From the NCBI GenBank assembly GCA_945787295.1, contig CALZHQ010000056.1:1-19202 (forward strand): a DNA stretch of 19,202 nucleotides, written 5' to 3'. Both the position numbers and the translations under genes were made by a program. Below the pieces are notes generated by a model. That model saw only the letters and a program-made list of their open reading frames with translations. It made no database searches and was not told where the DNA came from. Of the stretch, positions 15,818 to 19,202 are shown one piece after another. This DNA is from an uncultured Desulfuromonadales bacterium (lineage in GTDB: Bacteria > Desulfobacterota > Desulfuromonadia > Desulfuromonadales > Geopsychrobacteraceae). Each line of letters begins with the position of its first letter. The stretch's first letter is position 1.

Positions 15818-16405
15818 ATGAAAATCAGCTCAGCGGAATTTATCAAAAGCGCCACCAAACCAGGCAATTATCCGCCCCCTGAACTGGCAGAGATTGCCTT
15901 TGCCGGGCGTAGCAATGTCGGTAAAAGTTCACTGATCAATGTGTTGGTCAACCGGAAGAACCTGGTGCGGACCTCCTCAACCCCGGGACGTACCCAGTTG
16001 CTCAATTTTTTCAATATTAATGAGGATAGCTTCTCGCTGGTCGATCTGCCCGGCTACGGTTTTGCCAAGGTGCCGCTAAGTGTCAAAAAAGCCTGGGGGC
16101 CGATGATGCGCACCTACCTGGAAAGGCGCGAATGTTTGAAGGCGGTGGTCTTTATTCTCGATATCCGCCGCACGCCGCGGGAAGAGGATATCCAGATGAT
16201 CGACTGGCTGGAAGAGTTCGAGGTGCCGACCATCCCGGTGATCACCAAGATCGACAAGCTCAAGCGCAGCCAACGTGACAAGCAGATCAGGGAGATTGCC
16301 GAACTGACCGGTCTGCCGCGTGACGCCTTCAGCCTGTTTTCGGCACTCACCAGAGAGGGGAAAGAGGATATCTGGGAGCGGATCGAGGATGCCCTGGAGG
16401 CGTAA
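15818..16405 (+). CDS. engB: Ribosome biogenesis GTP-binding protein EngB (YsxC/YihA)
   Basis: A 195-residue small GTPase required for late 50S assembly. G1 is GRSNVGKSS (residues 30-38), STPGRTQ covers switch I/G2, then DLPGYGFA (G3), TKID (G4) and FSAL (G5). The N-terminal extension [25 protein letters not shown] is typical of the family, and the length is normal. ATG 15818 was chosen because it gives the expected MKISSAEF start with GAAGTGG at 15804-15810 upstream. A further in-frame upstream start at 15737 would add an unconserved 27-residue leader, so I reject it. It stands alone, divergent from the ferritin pair and separated from the cobalamin genes by the riboswitch. Confidence 0.96.
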   Translation: MKISSAEFIKSATKPGNYPPPELAEIAFAGRSNVGKSSLINVLVNRKNLVRTSSTPGRTQLLNFFNINEDSFSLVDLPGYGFAKVPLSVKKAWGPMMRTYLERRECLKAVVFILDIRRTPREEDIQMIDWLEEFEVPTIPVITKIDKLKRSQRDKQIREIAELTGLPRDAFSLFSALTREGKEDIWERIEDALEA

Positions 16406-16427
16406 AATCTGGTAAGATTGCTTTTTT
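16406..16427 (+). terminator. Possible weak terminator after engB
   Basis: AATCT (16406-16410) and AGATT (16415-16419) flank a GGTA loop and are followed by GC and six T (16422-16427). The stem has only 5 mostly A-T pairs, so efficient termination is doubtful, but the position directly after the engB stop fits. Confidence 0.3.
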
Positions 16428-16473
16428 CCCGCGCCTCTGTTACAACCGCAGAACCAAAAATAGAGTAAACTTT

Positions 16474-16636
16474 TCGGGTGCCCACAAGTAAGTCGGTGGG
16501 AGAATAGGGAAGAGGGTGCAAGTCCCTCGCTGCCCCGCAACTGTAAGTGGTGATGACCGTCAGCAAGCCACTGGCTCATAAGGAGCCGGGAAGGGCTGGC
16601 CAGTAAGTTGATCCACAAGCCAGGAGACCTGCCCGG
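16474..16636 (+). promoter_or_regulatory. Cobalamin (adenosylcobalamin) riboswitch
   Basis: The aptamer core is clear: GGGTGCCC near the 5' end (about 16476), the hairpin GAGGGTGCAAGTCCCTC (16512-16528), the conserved GCTGCCCCGCAACTGTAA (16529-16546), and the B12 box AAGCCAGGAGACCTGCC (16617-16633). CGGGT (about 16475-16479) can pair with GCCCG (about 16631-16635) as the closing P1-like stem, which sets the approximate edges. It senses coenzyme B12 and shuts off the following cobO-cobU-cobT-cobS genes through the terminator at 16687-16716. This element fills most of the 328-base gene-free stretch between engB and cobO. Confidence 0.96.
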
Positions 16637-16686
16637 ATATTGACCGTTGCCCTTTCGCGGGAGAGGCCGGAGTCGTCAGAGATATG

Positions 16687-16716
16687 ACCCCGGTGCCTTT
16701 ATGGCAGCGGGGTTTT
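16687..16716 (+). terminator. Intrinsic terminator of the riboswitch expression platform
   Basis: ACCCCG (16687-16692) pairs with CGGGGT (16708-16713) and, after a G-G mismatch, TGCC (16694-16697) pairs with GGCA (16703-16706) around a TTTAT loop; the U-tract is 16713-16716. A competing structure is visible: CCGGAGTC (16667-16674) can pair with GACCCCGG (16686-16693) with one mismatch, which would take up the left arm. This fits a transcription-attenuation switch: with B12 bound the terminator forms, without it the antiterminator forms (inference). Confidence 0.85.
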
Positions 16717-16733
16717 GTATTTTGGAGCGACTG

Positions 16734-17255
16734 ATGAAGCAGGCGATCATCCAGGTTTACACCGGCCCGGGCAAGGGGAAAACCACTGCGGCCACCGGTC
16801 TGATCATCCGCGCACTCGGACAGGGCCTGAAGGTGCTGCTGGTCCGTTTTCTCAAGCCGGCCGAGCCGCCGAGCAGTGAACTGCGGATTCTGGAGCAGTT
16901 GACCGGGCTGGAGATTGTAACAGCCGGCCTGGGGGGAATTGTTGCCCGCCAGCGGCCGGCTGAGCTTGCACAGAACGTTGCCGAAACTTTTACTCGTGTG
17001 CAGCCGAAAATCCTCGCTGGCGACTATGATCTGGTGGTGCTCGATGAGTTCAACGGCGTCCTGCACAAAGGTTATTTGCCGATGGCCGAGGGGCTTCAGT
17101 TGTTGGATAGCTGTCCGAAAAATACCGAGCTGGTCCTGACCGGCCGCAATGCGCCGCAGGATGTTTTGCAACGGGCCGATCTGATCACAGTGATGCAGGC
17201 GGAGCGCCACCCTTTTGCAAAGGGCTTGGTTGCTCGACCCGGCATTGAGTACTGA
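16734..17255 (+). CDS. cobO: Cob(I)yrinic acid a,c-diamide adenosyltransferase (CobA/CobO/BtuR family)
   Basis: A 173-residue ATP:corrinoid adenosyltransferase that transfers the 5'-deoxyadenosyl group to cob(I)alamin-type corrinoids. P-loop TGPGKGKTT at residues 10-18, Walker-B-like YDLVVLDEFNGVLHKGYL, ELVLTGRNAPQDVLQRADLITVM and the C-terminal KGLVARPGIEY match the family. It is somewhat shorter than E. coli CobA (about 196) because it lacks the N-terminal extension that precedes the P-loop there. ATG 16734 has GGAG at 16724-16727, 6 bases upstream; reading further upstream would run through the riboswitch terminator. It is the first gene under riboswitch control, with cobU 12 bases after its stop. 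Confidence 0.95.
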   Translation: MKQAIIQVYTGPGKGKTTAATGLIIRALGQGLKVLLVRFLKPAEPPSSELRILEQLTGLEIVTAGLGGIVARQRPAELAQNVAETFTRVQPKILAGDYDLVVLDEFNGVLHKGYLPMAEGLQLLDSCPKNTELVLTGRNAPQDVLQRADLITVMQAERHPFAKGLVARPGIEY

Positions 17256-17267
17256 CGGGAGAAGAGC

Positions 17268-17789
17268 ATGGCAGGGATGATTTATATCACCGGCGGGTCC
17301 CGTTCCGGTAAAAGCAGCTTTGCTCAGCAACTGGCGGAAAAACAGCCGGGGAAATTGCTCTACATCGCGCCGGCCAGGATCGATGACGATGAGATGGCGG
17401 CACGGATTGAAATGCACCAGCAGGCCCGTGACGAACGCTGGCAGCTTTTGGAAGAGCCTCTTTGGTTGACTGAGCGTTTATCCGGTGCTGCCGCCGGGCA
17501 TGGAGCGTTGCTGCTCGATTGTGTCACCCTCTGGATCACCAATCTGTTTTTTCATTTCGAAGAGAAGCAGGGACCGGTTCTGGCCGAGATTGATCGCTTT
17601 ATCGAACTGGCCTGGCAACTCGAGGAGCCGCTCTACCTGGTCTCGAATGAAATCGGCAGTGGCATCGTGCCGGAAAACCGGATGGCGCGTAACTTTCGCG
17701 ATCTGGCCGGAATCGTCAACCAGCGTCTTGCCGCAGCTGCCGATGAAGCTTGGCTGGTGGTATCCGGCCTGCCGGTAAAGCTGAAGTAA
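17268..17789 (+). CDS. cobU: Adenosylcobinamide kinase / adenosylcobinamide-phosphate guanylyltransferase
   Basis: A 173-residue bifunctional enzyme that phosphorylates adenosylcobinamide and then attaches GMP, giving AdoCbi-GDP for the nucleotide-loop assembly. Seen: P-loop [10 protein letters not shown] at residues 8-17, RIEMHQQAR with the guanylylation histidine at H50 (His46 in Salmonella CobU), [15 protein letters not shown], and the typical [35 protein letters not shown] and [10 protein letters not shown] ending. The length is normal. GGGAG at 17257-17261 supports ATG 17268. It lies between cobO and cobT in one operon. Confidence 0.96.
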   Translation: MAGMIYITGGSRSGKSSFAQQLAEKQPGKLLYIAPARIDDDEMAARIEMHQQARDERWQLLEEPLWLTERLSGAAAGHGALLLDCVTLWITNLFFHFEEKQGPVLAEIDRFIELAWQLEEPLYLVSNEIGSGIVPENRMARNFRDLAGIVNQRLAAAADEAWLVVSGLPVKLK

Positions 17790-17811
17790 TAGTTGTTTGC
17801 AGGAGAAACCG

Positions 17812-18873
17812 ATGTCCAATTTTGACTTACAGACAGTTCTCAACCAGATTCAACCGGTCACTGAACAAAAGCTGGCCGAAATACAAGCCCGCATCGACCG
17901 GCAGGCCAAGCCGATCGGTTCTTTGGGGCGGCTCGAGGAGTTTGCTCGCCGTTATGTCGCAATCACCGGCCGTGAAGATGTCCGGGCCAAGCGGGTTTAT
18001 ACTTTTGCCGGAGACCATGGCGTCACCGAAGAGGGGGTCAGTGCCTTTCCGCAGGAAGTGACGCCGCAGATGGTCTTCAACTTTGTCGATGGTGGTGCTT
18101 CGATCAATGCCCTGGCCCGGCATGCCGGGGCCGAAGTACTGGTGGTCGATATGGGGGTGGCGACCGATTTTGAAGACCTCAACAGGCTGATCAAGCGCAA
18201 GATCGCCAAGGGCACCGCCAATTTCACCAAGGGGCCGGCGATGAGCCGTGAACAGGCCTTGCAGGCCTTGGCGACCGGGGTAGAAATGGCTCGCCAGGCC
18301 AAGGCCGATGGCGTCGACCTGGTCGGCACCGGCGATATGGGGATCGGCAATACCACCCCGTCGGCCGCGATTGCCGCCTGCATCTGCCATCTGCCGATTG
18401 AGCAGGTCACCCATCGCGGCACCGGCATCGACGATGAAGGTTTGGTGCGTAAAGTTGCCGCCATCCGCAAAGGGCTGGAGCTCAATCAGCCGAACCCCGA
18501 TGATGCCGTTGATGTGCTGGCCAAGGTTGGTGGTTTTGAAATCGGCGGTATTGCCGGGCTGGTTCTCGGCTGTGCCGCTGAGGGAATCCCGGTGGTGGTT
18601 GATGGGTTTATTTCTACGGCCGGGGCCTTGCTCGCCTCCGAGTTGCATCCGCATGTCCGCGACTATGTTTTCGCCGCCCATCAGTCGGTAGAGATCGGTC
18701 ATCATCACATGCTGGTGCGGATCGGTCAGCAGCCGATGCTCGATCTTGGCCTGCGGCTTGGTGAAGGCACCGGTGGCGCTCTGGCGATGACCCTGATTGA
18801 AGGCAGTTTGCAGGTTCTACGCGAAGTTCTCACTTTTGACGAGGCAGGAGTCTCCGAAGGTTCAGATCAGTGA
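17812..18873 (+). CDS. cobT: Nicotinate-nucleotide-dimethylbenzimidazole phosphoribosyltransferase
   Basis: A 353-residue enzyme that activates the lower ligand: it converts nicotinate mononucleotide plus dimethylbenzimidazole (or another base) to alpha-ribazole phosphate. Motifs: [15 protein letters not shown] near the N-terminus, [49 protein letters not shown], and [23 protein letters not shown] with the catalytic base at about E318 (Glu317 in Salmonella CobT). The length matches the family. AGGAG at 17801-17805 sets ATG 17812. The last four bases overlap cobS (GTGA), so the two are translationally coupled. Which base is used as lower ligand cannot be told from the sequence. Confidence 0.97.
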   Translation: MSNFDLQTVLNQIQPVTEQKLAEIQARIDRQAKPIGSLGRLEEFARRYVAITGREDVRAKRVYTFAGDHGVTEEGVSAFPQEVTPQMVFNFVDGGASINALARHAGAEVLVVDMGVATDFEDLNRLIKRKIAKGTANFTKGPAMSREQALQALATGVEMARQAKADGVDLVGTGDMGIGNTTPSAAIAACICHLPIEQVTHRGTGIDDEGLVRKVAAIRKGLELNQPNPDDAVDVLAKVGGFEIGGIAGLVLGCAAEGIPVVVDGFISTAGALLASELHPHVRDYVFAAHQSVEIGHHHMLVRIGQQPMLDLGLRLGEGTGGALAMTLIEGSLQVLREVLTFDEAGVSEGSDQ

Positions 18874-19202
18874 AACAGCACTGGGACGATTTCCGTACCG
18901 CCTGTGCCTTTCTGACCATCTTCCCGGTGGCGGACAATGTGCAGATGGATAACCAACGCCTCGGGCGCAGCATGGGCCTGTTTCCGGCCGTTGGTCTGGT
19001 CCTCGGCCTGGGGCTGGTGATCTGTAACTGGTTGCTGGCGCCACTGATTCCCCGCGCGGTGCTCGATTGCTTGCTGATTCTGCTGTTAATTCTGGCGACC
19101 GGCGCGCTGCACCTCGATGGCATCGCCGACATGATCGATGGGCTGGCCGGCGGGCGTGACCGCGAAAGCAGTCTGCGGATCATGAAAGACAGCCGGGTCG
19201 GC
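18870..19202 (+). CDS. cobS: Adenosylcobinamide-GDP ribazoletransferase (cobalamin synthase), 5' part
   Basis: The first 111 codons of an integral-membrane enzyme that joins AdoCbi-GDP and alpha-ribazole (phosphate) to form adenosylcobalamin (phosphate); it runs off the right edge. Visible features are the start [19 protein letters not shown], membrane segments at about 31-50 and 61-77, and the family signature [18 protein letters not shown] followed by [14 protein letters not shown], with the Asp residues thought to bind metal. Translation begins at GTG 18870 in a GTGA overlap with the cobT stop, with GAAGG at about 18856-18860 as ribosome-binding site. It is the fourth gene of the riboswitch operon. 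Confidence 0.95.
   Translation, partial: MKQHWDDFRTACAFLTIFPVADNVQMDNQRLGRSMGLFPAVGLVLGLGLVICNWLLAPLIPRAVLDCLLILLLILATGALHLDGIADMIDGLAGGRDRESSLRIMKDSRVG

Noticed and set aside
16440..16466. TTACAA...TAGAGT as a promoter for the cobalamin operon
   Set aside because: The spacer is only 15 bases and both boxes are imperfect; a promoter must exist near here, but I cannot place it with confidence.
16076..16618. Minus-strand open frames spanning the engB end and the riboswitch
   Set aside because: They overlap a conserved structured RNA and engB; there is no plausible protein family.
17827..18708. 293-codon open frame antisense to cobT
   Set aside because: It is fully inside an intact cobT with all catalytic motifs; the translation has no known features.
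1..19202. Mobile elements, CRISPR, defence or biosynthetic islands
   Set aside because: No transposase, integrase, tRNA attachment site, repeat-spacer array or nuclease/toxin genes were seen; all long coding frames are accounted for by conserved families.

Overview
The window reads as one stretch of a Gram-negative bacterial chromosome, moderately GC-rich and densely packed, almost all on the + strand. The gene order rplU-rpmA-obgE-proB-proA-nadD-rsfS-rlmH, followed by a DksA-like gene, a LapB-type TPR gene, gpmI and comF, together with PAS sensors carrying cysteine clusters and a rubrerythrin-like/ferritin pair, points to an anaerobic Desulfuromonadales/Geobacter-type organism (former Deltaproteobacteria). 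This placement is inferred from gene order and protein flavour, not from a database search.

Region 1 (1-9563) is a housekeeping block. It holds ribosomal proteins L21 (3' end) and L27, the ribosome-assembly GTPase ObgE behind an intra-operon terminator-like hairpin, the first two proline-biosynthesis enzymes (ProB, ProA), NadD for NAD synthesis, the ribosome silencing factor RsfS, the 23S rRNA methyltransferase RlmH, a small DksA/TraR zinc-finger protein, a protein that looks like a fusion of a LapA-type membrane domain to LapB, phosphoglycerate mutase GpmI and a ComF-family phosphoribosyltransferase. Spacing is tight, with overlaps or abutting genes at proB/proA and rsfS/rlmH.

Region 2 (9564-14510) starts with a soluble PAS-PAS histidine kinase with no response regulator beside it. 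A 240-base regulatory gap with a sigma70-like promoter leads into a complete TRAP transporter (dctP, dctQ, dctM). A strong hairpin separates dctP from dctQ, and a perfect bidirectional terminator ends the region.

Region 3 (14529-15655, minus strand) is a convergent two-gene iron-storage/oxidative-stress unit: a canonical FtnA-type ferritin with all expected ligands, followed by a rubrerythrin-like four-helix protein in which one iron-ligand motif seems altered.

Region 4 (15818-19202) has the ribosome-assembly GTPase EngB (YsxC/YihA). It is followed by a clear cobalamin riboswitch with a downstream intrinsic terminator, controlling cobO-cobU-cobT-cobS, the late (nucleotide-loop) steps of adenosylcobalamin synthesis. 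cobS is cut by the window edge.

I found no mobile element, CRISPR array, tRNA or rRNA, and no clear candidate for a wholly new system. The points most worth a second look are the LapA-LapB fusion, the cysteine-cluster PAS kinase next to the TRAP operon, the degenerate ferritin-like protein and the layered RNA regulation.
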